From NCBI GenBank assembly GCA_008921705.1, contig VFFE01007257.1, forward strand, positions 3,906,858 to 3,970,857: a stretch of 64,000 nt of DNA. The letters run 5' to 3'. The notes beneath the pieces were generated by a model, which did not search any database, was not told where the DNA came from, and worked only from the letters and a program-made list of their open reading frames with translations. The DNA comes from Burhinus oedicnemus. Its lineage: Eukaryota; Chordata; Aves; Charadriiformes; Burhinidae. Below, piece by piece: positions 1-11,700 of the stretch. The position numbers and the translations under genes are program-made. The number at the start of each line of letters is the position of its first letter. The first letter of the stretch is position 1.

Positions 1-2219
1 TTTAGCTTTTACTTTTAATATTTCTTGATAGATCTTTCAATGATATAGAAGTGCGATAAAAGCCATTAAATTAATCAAGGAAATATAATCAGCAAATATA
101 AATTTGATAAATCAACTAAGTATTCTAAATATATATATTATGTGGTAAACATTGTTAAATGAAAAGATATTTCTGTTTTAATTGAAGTGCAGTTATTTCA
201 ACATCTAGCAGACTACTAATTTGGGGACATGAATAACCTCAACATAACAGAATATATTGCCACATTCTTCAGCTGCTCCAGTTTCCACATCGTCTGTTTT
301 GCAGTCAAAGCAGTGACCTTGTTGCTAGGAGAATTCATGGTACATGGCGAAAATGGTGAGAGCCATAGATGATTTACTCTGATTCTAAGCCTACTCAAAT
401 CAAAGGAGATTTTCCTCTTTACTTCAGTGAATTTAGGACCCACTAGAATTTTAAGAATCCTAGTGATATTTCTTCAGTACATGTGATGCTTTTGAGTCTT
501 GTTATCTATGAGAACGCGTTTCTGAACTTGAGCTAAATTCTACCTGTAGCTGCGTTTGCATGCTTCCATTAGACTGATGAGTCATGAAAATCTGAGGCAA
601 TACGTTAATAAAAATAAGATGCTTTCTTTAACAGAATGCATATGGAAGCCTTAATATCTAAAGACATACAAAGACAAAATATTGTCCCAAAGAATGAAAA
701 ACAATATCCCTTAATGTTCAATTAGGATTATACATTTAATGAAATTGAAAAGGGAAAAATCAGTAACAGGCAAGTGTTCTAAAATTACTTTGATTCTGGT
801 TAAATATATATGATGTAGTTCTCTAGAGATGCCACTAAGCTGAGACAGATTCACATCTTTGCCACTTGGGGAACAGCTACAAAGCTGACTAACTGGGTCA
901 GTGAACGCGGCTTATGGAAAGTGACTGCAACAGATGCTGTGTTTCTAAGGCTGGTATGTAGATAGCTATGGTAGTTAATGACTTAATTCTCTCAATCTAA
1001 AGTGCAGGTCTCCAAAGTATTTTTAATCAGATGAACTTCTTCATCTTAGTATTCTTAACAAAGAAATGGAGGAGAGAGAGAAGTTGTGGGACTTGATGCA
1101 ATGGACAGACAGGTACAGGAGAAAGAAATGACTCCTCCCAGGAGGCCTTTGCACTGACTTCTGTGGTCCTCTTTTACAATCCCTGTAGCACATTCCTCAG
1201 ACCTCTTCTAGATAGAAATCTTCAGTACAGCCTATCTTGGCTTTCCAATGCACGAACTGTGGTCTTTTCTCATCAATCATTACTTAAACTATATTGGTTG
1301 ACAATTAAAAATATAATGTATCCAAGTACAGTTTACGTCAGTTAAAATTATTTAAACCAGCAACTTCTAAGGGCTAGAATTATATTGAAGTTGCTGTTTA
1401 TGTCGTATTCTGCTGTACAGAGGAAATGGTATTACCTACAGTGTAAGTCATTGTGAGCAAAGCCAGAAAACAAGGCTGTAAGCTAGCAGTATATGTCAAA
1501 GGTGTTGTAATTTACCACTGAAGAAGGTTAGAGACAGTCTTTCCATCTAATAACGTGTACTTATTCTTCACGCTTACTGATCAGGTTTCTTTGTATGAGC
1601 CACTTTAACTTCTTTTGGTGAATAAAAGATTTCTTAACATATAAAGGTTGAGAATTGTCTTCTAGATCCCAATGCTAACACTAGTGTGCTTGTCCGAAAT
1701 ACTGAGTATTATCATTGCATTTTTTTAATTTCTAGAAATTGCATTTGGAAGTAGTGCAGTTAGAACGGTTTGCACCACAGCCTCACCTGCTGTTGGTTAG
1801 TGATTGTCTGGAAGACTGATTATTTTGCTAACCGCCAAGGAAGATGTAGCTTTTCAATTCTGGCGGCAGCATTCTCAGAAGGGTGTCACTGTACTTCACT
1901 GTAATGGATTCTTAGACAAGAGAACCTGCCCTACAGTCATACAGCACCGGTTTGTTTATTGAGCAATAGTGTACATGTACTTAACCCAAGCCATTCTTGG
2001 ATAGAAGTATAGTGAAAGTAGTATTTCGATCGTGAGATCTACATGTTAGATGTGCTGAAACCTGTCTTCAAACAAGTAGATTTTGATAGCACATGAAAGG
2101 AGAAGGGAAAAAAAGCGGAGATGTGAGAGTTCTTTTGTCCTCAAGAGGGGTGGGATGGGGTAGGGTTGGAGGGATACAGCGTTTTTAGATAAGCTAATTA
2201 TTTCCTTTTTCCTTTCTTA
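1..2219. other. AT-rich tract without a supported gene
   Basis: No exon, RNA gene or recognisable repeat family could be supported here. The longest open frame is 75 codons (216-443, minus) and shows no domain. A purine-rich run (GGAGAGAGAGAAG type) lies at about 1067-1083, and a guanine-run cluster near 2150 is listed separately. The tract reads as old unique intergenic or intronic DNA. Confidence 0.6.
2147..2173 (+). other. Putative G-quadruplex-forming tract
   Basis: Five runs of three or four guanines occur in 27 bases, separated by loops of 1, 2, 2 and 5 bases. This meets the usual G3+N1-7 rule for intramolecular quadruplexes on the plus strand, with a C-rich i-motif counterpart on the minus strand. 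It stands out in an otherwise AT-rich neighbourhood. No promoter or gene is recognised beside it, so any function is inference. Confidence 0.55.
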
Positions 2220-2703
2220 CAGTTAATTTTTTGCCTAAATTCATATTTAAGTAGGAATTCTTCTTCTGTTCACATGGTGATAAATGGCAGATTGTTCAAC
2301 ATGAATAGCAACTTTGCCTTAATGAAAACAAACGTTAACAGAAATAGGGAAATCTCTGGACTGCAACAAACGTGCTCCTTCCTAATCACTTTCCCTTGTC
2401 TATAAAATACACCCACATACCAGAAAAAGTTCATAAAGTGAGAGCTGGAAGGCATCAATAACAATGCATTTTAGTTGCAAAATTCACTGCAGAGCGAATG
2501 TCATACACAGCTTCAGTTGTCATCTGAAACCATTGAGCCTCGTCATAACCTGCATGCTGATGCCAGAACAATCAGGCAAGAGTATTTCACTAGGACCACT
2601 TACAAAATCCGTCATATTACTCAGCTGCTGCAAAGATGCCTCGGGTTTTCCCCCTGCAGAACAAACTCTTGATGTGTCCAGCTTTTACTGGCAAGTAAGC
2701 TAA
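2220..2703. other. Candidate conserved or exon-like patch
   Basis: This patch has few simple repeats and has open frames in two plus-strand frames (2464-2703, 79 codons; 2475-2672, 65 codons) plus an antisense open stretch of about 50 codons. The plus strand has a good donor-like sequence (CAA|GTAAGC) at about 2694-2702. The minus strand has a GTAAGT at about 2594-2599. No protein family was recognised and the two strands give conflicting exon models. Either a conserved non-coding element or coincidence is as likely as an exon. Confidence 0.15.
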
Positions 2704-5700
2704 TTCTTTTTTCTCTCTTGATTGTCTGAAATGGTTCATAACACATAATATTAGTAAATGTAAGCAATGGTCAATGTGTAAATGGATTGTTCATAAGCAA
2801 CAATCAAAACTGCTTGCAGGATGAACCCAAAGCACAGTGGCTCTTAGGGACATTCTCTTTGTAGTACCTGGTTGGTATTTTCATTTGCAGCTCTTTAGAA
2901 GAGTACCAGAGATGAGTGGCAATGAGCTACTCATAGATAAAAGAAAATAATAATAAAAACTGAAATAAACATTATGTAAGCCACAGGTGGCACAGTACTC
3001 TTGCTTTTGTACTTTGGTGCTGGAAATTGACTTGTCCCACTATAATATTGTAATGCACTTGGAGTTGATGTTAATACCACTTCTGCAAATTAAGTGTGGA
3101 AATACACATTTGAATAAAAACATAAATTTTCCTTACACACGTGTCAATGATGACAAGTGGTTTTAAGTTGGAAATTCATGTCAGATGCCCACTAAAGAGT
3201 TAAGAAACTCAATCTTTCTGGATATTATGAAATTAAACCATCTGCTCTGCTTCGAAGTCCATGCAAGATCCTTTGCCATCTAAACCCAGCATCTGTTGAA
3301 AGCATGCTGTATGTATATAGTTAAATCCAGGGGTTAAGAGGAACAGTAGCTGCTCTTTCAGCCCATAGATAGATAACAGTTGCTAAGATACCATATGGAT
3401 TATGGAGTGTGGAAGGGCTTCTCTCTCCTTCATACTAGCTTGGGCTTGGGTACAGAGAGAAGTAAATTTCACTCATAGTGGAAGGATTGAATAAATCCTT
3501 CCTTGATGAATCTTGGCCTAAAATAGGGCCTAAGTCTGTTCACCCAAATCATGTCTCCTAAAGTTCATTATTTCTCATCTGCCGTATTAGAATAGGTCCT
3601 TTCTCTCTTGTGGCACTCAATTTGCCTTCCATTTCCCCACTGGCATTAAACCTTCTGTTTGTAACCATATTATTTTCCCTCCCGCTCTCAGCTTCAGATT
3701 TCTTTCCACTTGTTGTACCGGGAAAGCGCAGATCTGTGGGAGATGTACCATCTGGAAGTGCCAGCGTGGTGGTTTTCTTTCAGTAGCATGTCTCACTGCA
3801 GTTTCTGCCTCTTGATGTTTCCAGATGATGAGTGCCTTCCAAATTAATCCCCTTCTGTTCCCAAGGCATAAGTAAAGAGGAACTCCTTCCCAAGTCCTAT
3901 GCACTCCCTAGCACTTCTTTCTGACAATAATTTCAGGAGGTGTAATAGCTCCGTGCTTAGGAGCTCTGACTCCTAATGGAGTGGCTGATGAAAGGAGATC
4001 CCATTATGTGTAGCTGTTGGAATGAGAGGAATATCCTATTATCCTTGTCTGGGGAAAGAGGGGGAAAAAAAGAGCAGCTGGATCTCTTTCTGAAATCACA
4101 GTTTCTTGGAGCCATAGAAGTTAAATCACCATCAGATAGTGGGGGAAAAAAACCTCAATTTTTATTTTTAACAAAAAAATATCTCTAGTCCAGTGATAAT
4201 CATTACTATACAGTTCCATTTCCTTTTGCATTTTTCTGAGGAAAAAAAGTCAATCGGACTTACCACTAACATAGACTAATCACTTGGGCTTTTTCCTGTT
4301 TGTATTAAACGTAAACGTAGTCTGTCTTGCAGGGAACCGGCAGATGGAAATGACCTTGTATCTTGTTCTGTGCATTACTCGATGACCATTTGGTAATCGG
4401 GAATAAAAAAGGGGCAAATTATTCTCATTCCTGTCTATCTGAAGTTTGTCCAAGTAAGAGATTTTTCTTGAAAGAACTGCATGATCATGATCTACATTAA
4501 CAGTTACGAGAATATGGATGAGGGAGAGAATAGAAAACACCTTCTTAAAATTCTTCATTGCAGTGGAATGTTATGCCCAGTTGCTTTCATCAAAATAGCA
4601 TCATCAGCGCACACATCTGAGCAAACACTGACTTAACAAACTTTCTGTGAAGAGAGTGAGTCTTCGTTGTAGTGTACTGTCAAGCTTAGTATAAATTAAC
4701 GGTTCCTTTTGTTTTTATGATTAATATTTTAGTGTAAAATATAAATACCTACATTTCAAGCACACTGTAATGTATGCAGGGTGATAACACAGGATCAACC
4801 TTTTAGTTCAGGTATGGGTAATTTTTCAGTGTTGTGAATAATTAATGTTTTTTAAGATTCAAAAACCAGAGAGACAACCCTTGCCCTCATTTTCCATACA
4901 CATGTTAAAGAAGTCTTTTGAGGACATTTGGTTGGCTAATGTGGCTTCGAGCTAAATGTTTGCACATTGCAAGGTCAGCAATCAGTCATAAATCATAAAT
5001 CAGTAGTAATGCTAGGTATGTCAGTTAAAAGGTTGTTATTAGACTTATTTTTTATGTATTTTTAAATATAGAAAGATGGTCTGTTTCCTCTTTACTACTT
5101 TTTTTTGCTTTTTAGTCCTCTAAAACATTATTTAATAATCCTTTCATTCCTTTTTTTCTGAACAAAAAGGAATTGAAAAATTTTCACATAGCCAAAAAAA
5201 GGTTTTAAAGGAAATGGCCCCAATAATCTCAGACTGTAAATTGATCTGATATTTTAAATACAACATTGTGCAAGTCGATATTCTCAGTAAGTTATGCTGT
5301 ATTAATGTATTGAAGAAACAAATCATGATCATGAAAAGTGGTTAGTTTGGGATAAAATGGCATCTTGGCAAGAGGCTTGAATCAGTATAGACAATTAATT
5401 CAGACAAATCAGGGCACATTTAAATCCTAAACTAAAAACTGAATAAATAAGAACTTCATTCTTTTTAAGGTGGTTATTAATTCGTAGAACTGAACATTAG
5501 AAGTTCACTCCAAAAGACATTCCAACACATTTAATTACAACTTGATTAAATTTTCTTAAAGTTCTAATTAACTTGAATTAAATGGACTTGGATATTTTTA
5601 AAGAAATACAAAGCTAAAATCAATGCAAGCATGCACTAAAACAGTTTAGAAATTTAGTTGAAAAATTTTGGAGTGAAATGAAGACATCTAATACAGCCAG

Positions 5701-6496
5701 GGTCACACAATGAATATTTTCACTGCGTGATTGTGAAATTGTAGTTTTCTTGTAATATATTTGCAGTATCATTTCCAAACCTCACCCCTAAAATCCCAAC
5801 TGAGATTATATGGTTGTTAATGACGGGTATATGTCCTAGATAGTAATTGTCTGGCTAAAAAAGCCTCAGCAAACCTGAAGCTGTCTCATTAACAAGTGGA
5901 GCTTGTCTGAATCATTTTCCTTACTCTCCTCTGCCTGAGGAAAGCTGTCTACTGTGCAAGAAAGGAGAATTTAGAGAAAGAATACTCTTTTCACCTAACC
6001 AAACACTTTCAAGTGAAAATAATATTTGTAATTTAAAAGGTATATAAATTTTGAGGCTATTTTTATCATTTGTTTGAAATGTTTTTCAAGAAAATTAAAA
6101 TTCCAAGGTGGTTCTACAACAAAAATCAAAGTAATTATTCCTTGGTATTAAAACCCGACATATTTAGAGACTGAGGAATTTTATTTTTTTTTTACAGTTA
6201 TTAAAACATTTACCATTTTGTAGCAGAGGTATTCCTGATTTTTTGAAACAAATACATTCAGAGCTGAAAATATTTTTGAAAGGGAAGTTAAGGGTGTTTG
6301 TGGTCATCTCACGCTTCATGCAGGGTCTCACCTGCCAAGAAAATTATCCCTAAAATGATGTATTTCCTTCCCATTGTTTGCTGCACAGGTGTCTGATGAC
6401 CATTGTCCTAGGGACGATGGAAATCTCCTTTTTTTATGAGTACAGTGAGATGCATTTCATGTAAGAAACTTTGCTCTGTCTGCTTTTGTTCATGGG
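2704..6496. other. AT-rich tract without a supported gene
   Basis: Open frames of at most 95 codons (3617-3904, minus) show no domain or convincing splice context. Short A or T homopolymers are scattered, for example T9 near 6185. A fragment around 5697-5716 reads like the 'GGTCACACA' part of a MIR core but is too short to call. Nothing else is supported. Confidence 0.55.
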
Positions 6497-6635
6497 TCTC
6501 CCTGCCTTCAGGCTTTTTCTGCCCCCTTTAATGGTTTGCTGCACTCTGGTAAAGTCTCAGTGGAGAAATTCCCACGCATAATTGATGGAACACTAGAGAC
6601 TGTGGGTTTGTATCCATGAGATTATAAAATATAAA
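6497..6635 (+). repeat. Copy 1 of a 140-bp direct duplication
   Basis: This block matches 8400-8539 in the same orientation. By eye the two copies differ by about six substitutions and one 1-base length change in a C/T run. The shared block starts at TCTCCCTGCCTTCAGG and ends at ATTATAAAATATAAA, and the flanks differ immediately on both sides. It has no long ORF, no poly-A tail and no obvious target-site duplication, and it matches no repeat family that I recognise. It could be an uncatalogued interspersed repeat, a dispersed local duplication, or less likely an assembly artefact. Confidence 0.88.
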
Positions 6636-6697
6636 TACTAAAATACTAGACCTAAAGCTCTTGGAAGTACTGCTGCTGTTTTTCAAATTGAGGGAAA

Positions 6698-6910
6698 ATG
6701 GCAGTAAGGATAGGGATACATTGGCTCCCCTTCTGCAAGTTTTATCATAAACAGAGGCATTTTCCTTTTGTGGATTCAGCTTACAATTTCAGTTGTGTGG
6801 CTCTGTCTCGCGGCAGTTTATTAGTCCGTGTTATGCGCATGCAGGTTCTTGCACAGGTACGACAGGTGAAAAAACTTGCTAAAGCCAATACCTTCAGTGA
6901 GACTCCATAA
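6698..6910 (+). other. 70-codon open frame, uncertain
   Basis: The frame starts at an ATG just after duplication copy 1 and ends at a TAA. It has more CpG than its surroundings (for example CTCGCGGC and TGCGCATGC at about 6808-6842). No domain is recognised, and the reading contains no clear signal peptide or membrane segment. It is more likely a slightly CpG-richer non-coding segment than a gene. Confidence 0.08.
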
Positions 6911-7017
6911 TTATTGAGAGTTGAGGATGGACTACTAAATTAGGTAGCAAAGCCATTAGGAAAAGAATTTAGAGGGGAAAAAAGGCTACCCTAATTATTG
7001 GAATTGTTCTCAGGACA

Positions 7018-7145
7018 GTCCAGCTGCTTGTGTGATTTGGGCCCAGTTTTCTCACTTTCTGTGCTCTGGTTCCTCCTCCTGCAGAATTAGAATAGAATGT
7101 TTTGCTGCTTCAGACTTGTCAAGATTAGTGTACGCTAATTCTTGT
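7018..7145 (-). mobile_element. Old MIR-like SINE fragment, minus strand
   Basis: Reading the plus strand, the order of landmarks matches the reverse complement of a MIR-type element. There is a CCAGCTG..TGTGATTTGGGC segment, then CTCTGTGCTCTGGTTCC (the 'CTGTGCCTCAGTTTCC' position), then a GCAGAATTAGAATA segment (the 'GTAAAATGGGGATAA' position), then TGTTTGCTGCTTCA and a TTAGTGTACGCTAATT tail. MIRs are tRNA-derived SINEs with a conserved core that spread before the amniote lineages diverged, so few survive legibly in birds. I matched it from memory; a profile search would settle it. Confidence 0.5.
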
Positions 7146-8399
7146 GGTTTTGGGTACCTTCACATGTCTGGGAATACGCTTATAATCATTCCTTTCTCTT
7201 GAAGTATTAGAAGTGGCTATTTCAGCCAGACAGCAGAGGTGCATTAGATTTTTGATAATTTCTAAATTGCTCATTGTTGGAATGGATGCTGACTGTTAAT
7301 TTTTGTATTTAATGTAGAATGACAGTCTTAATGGTTTGGCTAGCCAGCAAAACAGATGATGGTATTTCTAAGACTTCCAAATACCTAAATATCCTTCAAG
7401 ACAGATTATTTAATTCTTGTGATACATCCATTAGTAATATCAACAAAACTGGTAAAAATTAATTAGGTTGTGCTCTTACTTAAAATCTGTGTTTCCATTC
7501 AATACTGTTATTACAGAGCTATGTCAATTGGTATTTCCTTTGCAAAAGAACTCCTATGGAGATGTTTGTCACCTTTTAATTGGTACTTTTATAGCATTAT
7601 TTATCCTTACAGATCAGGTTCCTAATATTGATATTTCTACAATGCAATTTCTTTGAAACCCTCCAGTATATTAATTTGGAGTCAAAACATCCCTCAGAAA
7701 TATCAACAAACTATATATGGGTGATTTCTATCGATAAATAGGTTTTAGGAATGCAATTGATCCTACAATTCTGTGATATGAACACAGTAAGGGAGGACTA
7801 GGACATAGTAAGAATCAGCTCTGCAACAGCAAACAACAACATCCTGTGATGCTGCTATCCCAGCAGTGTCGTCGATGAATACGTACCAAAACAGCATATG
7901 CCTGTGTACATCAGCATAGATTGGAGATGCATGGTTCCAGGTAATCAAAACACTGACTACACTCAACAGTGGCTAACAGGGCTACCTGTGCCTATCTTTT
8001 GCGGGTTTGGGTAGCTGTATTCTCTTTTTCCTTCTAACAAAACCATAAAACCACACTCTGGTCAGTCGCTCAGGCCCTCCATTGATCATGTATTCAGGGA
8101 AAACAGTCTTGTTCGTCTTGAGTTGCTTCTTGCTCAAATTGTGAGCACTCAGTGGATTGAGACTATTGTGTCACCTCTTCCGCTCCCTGCAGAAGGGGGG
8201 TTAGCCAGTGAGTCGTGGTCAGGAAGAGACAGCAGGCCCATCAACTATGGGAAGATCCGTGATCTTGCCAGGTAGGTTGCTGGCAGTTTCTAATAACCTC
8301 TTTCACAGTAATATTCACAAAACTGTAACAGGATCAGAATATCACCAGGACTTCCAGTTTAAAGTAGAATCACTTTATTTGTCTAACTTCATCTAACGT
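7146..8399. other. Unique sequence between the duplicated blocks
   Basis: This is the spacer, together with the MIR-like fragment, that separates the two 140-bp copies. It is not itself repeated elsewhere in the window that I can see. Open frames reach only 67 codons (7763-7966, minus) and carry no recognisable domain. Confidence 0.5.
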
Positions 8400-8539
8400 T
8401 CTCCCTGCCTTCAGGCTTTTTCTGCCCCCCCTTAAAGGTTTGCTGCACTCTGGTAAAGTCTCAGTGGAGAAATGCCTACGCATAATTGATGGAACACCAG
8501 AGACTGTGGGTTTGTATCAATGAGATTATAAAATATAAA
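8400..8539 (+). repeat. Copy 2 of a 140-bp direct duplication
   Basis: This is the partner of 6497-6635 in direct orientation, about 1.9 kb downstream. Its C-run is two bases longer than in copy 1 (C7 against C5). The left junction follows ATCTAACGT and the right junction precedes CCTCAGTAAC. Neither flank resembles that of copy 1, so the repeated unit is bounded at the same two points in both places, as expected for a discrete element or an exactly copied block. Confidence 0.88.
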
Positions 8540-8655
8540 CCTCAGTAACAAGGAGAAAGCATGTGGATAGCAGATGAAGCTCCAATATTCACTATTATGT
8601 TTACCTGTGTATTTTTAAAACTATAAGGCCAAAAAGAGCTCCAAATGGGAACTGC

Positions 8656-8715
8656 GGGGGGGGGGGGACTGAAACAAAAAACAAACAAACAAACAAACAA
8701 AACCAAAAAAACCCC
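8656..8715 (+). repeat. G12 homopolymer followed by (CAAA)n microsatellite
   Basis: Twelve consecutive guanines (8656-8667) are followed after a few bases by an A-rich CAAA repeat with about five perfect units (roughly 8680-8700), and then by C/A-rich decay. The plus strand is purine-rich on the left and has no T in the repeat. Both tracts are likely to be length-polymorphic and error-prone in sequencing, so the 87-codon frame that crosses them (8645-8908) should not be trusted. Confidence 0.9.
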
Positions 8716-11700
8716 AGAAAAGCTGGAGTTTTTTTCTGCTCACTTACAGCTCCTGTACTCTGACAAGTTGTTTTGGCTTCCTTCTTTAGTCATCTTGAGA
8801 TCTCAACTGCAATTGCTAGTTAAGTGGCTATCTGTTAAGGAGTGTCTCATAAAAAGAGTGCTGGACATCATTCCAAATGAAATGGATCCAGCTGTGGACC
8901 CTAACTAGCAGGACATAAAGAGCTAGCCATTCAGATTTTGACAGTACTGCTCTACCATATATGCCTTTTATGGGGGACAGTTCATTATCGCAGGCTTATA
9001 CTGTGCTGCATGGAAGACACTGACATAGAGAACACTGACATCTTGTAGCATATTCTGCGCTGCTGTTTCGGATAAAACAGGTTACTGTCATATGTTGCTG
9101 ATGGTAGATTTAGATGGTGCAGGGACTAAAATTCGTCCAGCAGGGAGGTGAAGATCATAACTGTATAAGCAAGTTGTCATCCTTGGGCATCTTTTTCCTA
9201 AAATTAAAAAGGTGGCAAAAAAAAGATTTTGCTAATGGCATGAACTGACTTGTGGAAAGCAGATGACAACATGAAGTTGGCAAATGTTGGTTAACAAACT
9301 CACAATACAGCTGAAAGTACATTCAGAAGCCTTAGGTGCCAAAAGGAACAGACATGGAGGAAGACAAAATGAAATGTAAGTCCCCATGAACTCCAGTTAC
9401 CAGGGCTACTGTGTCATTGCCCTCAAGAAAAGTGCAGTCCTGACACTTTCAACATTTTACAGAAAATTCCGTTTTCTTAGGAATTAGTCCAGATAATTGG
9501 GGTGGGGGGGGAAGTTTACTCTAGCTCAGGCACAGAAACAGCAAGCTTAGCAACAGAAAAGACACCTTAGGTTACCTTGCCATTCTCCTTGTCAGGGCAG
9601 TATGATTATTTGCGATATAGCGAAGCATTTGCCTAGGTTCTCTTAAATCTCCGGTAACACCACATTGCTCCAAGAAGAGTGTATATTTGTGAGTCTCTTT
9701 CTCTCTCTCCTTTCTCCATTTCTCTGTCTACGTCAGATTTTACGTGGAGGCAAATAGCCCAAAACATCTCCCTGAGTTCTGAATTCCTACCTAAAATATC
9801 TTTTATACAGATGTTTCCTGCATTTTTTTTCAAGTTTTCCCACCTGTGCTAAACAAAATAGCACTTAACTTGTATAAAAACAAGAGGCAAAGCAAAATTA
9901 TTAACTTGAGTTGATGTTATTTCAACACTGTTTAGTTCACATTCTGTTGAGAGCCTAACTCCATCAGAGATTCAACCCAGCGGTTATCAAATGCAATACC
10001 TGTCACAAGACTAATTGTTCATTCACTTAAGATTGGAACTGTTCTGTTTGTTCTTACTGAGCACATTTGAAATTTTAATAACTTATGCAAAATATTGTAG
10101 TCTTAAAACTCTGTTTGGATTATTGAAAATGATTTGAACAAATAGCTGAAGTTGTTTATTTGTTAGATTTTTACTTTTAGCCTGTAACGCTTGTCATATT
10201 CACAAACCAAACATCTTTTCCCCAGATCACCTATTTTTTAATTACATATTTCCAGCAATATGAAATATTTCTTTTGATTTAGAAAAGGAATTTGATGAAT
10301 TTATAGGAAATGCATAAAGAGACACTAAATCAACCACCTGTGGAACTAAAATTTGTTCTCTTTTGTGCATGCAGACTAAACTGCTGACTTCAGACAGCTG
10401 TGCCCTTGGTGATCTATCTCGAGCAGTTTAAGAAATTAAATTGCAACAACTCTTTGTTTCCATCTTCATTCTCCATTTCATCCTTTTGTTCCATCTTCGT
10501 CTCCATTTACATGTTCCCTTTTCTTAGCAGATCAAAGTGAAGTAGATTACTGTAAACCCACCCCCAAATAACAACTGTGTTGGAGTGGAAATGCTCAGAT
10601 GGTTAAAAATGTCATTTTTGTACCTCTTTTATTACATAAGAGGAAGAGAAATTAACTTACAACTAATAAAGTTTCCAGCAGGTGTATATGTAAAAGGAAT
10701 GGAATATTCTGTTTCCATTGCAGCACTGTTATAAAGAAATAATTTTGCAGGTACAATTTTTCATCCTTATGCTAATACAATGTCATAGAAACAGTAAAAA
10801 GAAAAAACAGTATGGCAACAATGGACTGTTTATGCTGACTTTGTCATCCCAGCGAATCTGCAGTTCAAATCTTATTTACAGTGAAATGTAAAGAGTTTAA
10901 AATCTGTATTTAATCATGAATCTGACTTGCTGCAGAGAGGGGGGGAAATCTATAAAGCCCAGGGAAGATGAGTTTATTTGTTGACCTGATTCATATGCTT
11001 TGTTTCACTTTCAAGGCTCTTTAAGTTCAACAGAGATAAACAGCTGGATTTATTAACTATTAAAACGTTAAGCTTTTTAATGGTGTTCAGCAGCCTCATA
11101 GAGTATAAAATAGCTTAGCTCTCCAAACAGCTTTTGCTGCAAAGCTCCAACAGAATTCTGAAGGTTAATGTCTTTGGTCACCTTACAAGGGGGAAAGCAC
11201 CGAAACCGGGTGCCTTATGCAAGATCACCTGCTTGTATCTGGCTTCGGGGACATTGACATTGGCTAGTCTATTTTTACTTTGTATTTTAATCTCTGCCGG
11301 CGATTATCGAGAGGAAAAGGCTGAGTGTACCAACTTGAGATGACAGCTAAACCCAGTCAAATTCAGCTACTGTCTTTTTGTGTCCTTAAGCTTTGTTTTG
11401 AATTAGGCAGTACATGCATTATGTCAGAGATTAGAAATCAGACAGCAGTGAAACGGTACGTTCTGGGACAGCACTACCAGCACAGATATCCCTTTTTTCA
11501 TTCTCTGGCAAACATCCAGTTACTCTTTATAGCCCTGAAAGCCAGGTTTCTGAGCCAGAAAGGAGGACTGAAGTGAAATGCATCCCAAGCTTATGATTTC
11601 ACGTCTTGATATGATGTGTACTGAAGCTGAATAAAATCAGAGCGAAATAAAATAGCAAATTTTGTAACTGCATCTGATTGAGGTAGAAGAAAAGTGCTGA

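Noticed and set aside
5690..5720. CAGGGTCACACAATGAAT resembling part of a MIR core
   Set aside because: The match is under 20 bases and neighbouring MIR landmarks are absent.
8645..8908. 87-codon plus-strand frame
   Set aside because: Its first third is translated from the G12 and (CAAA)n microsatellite.
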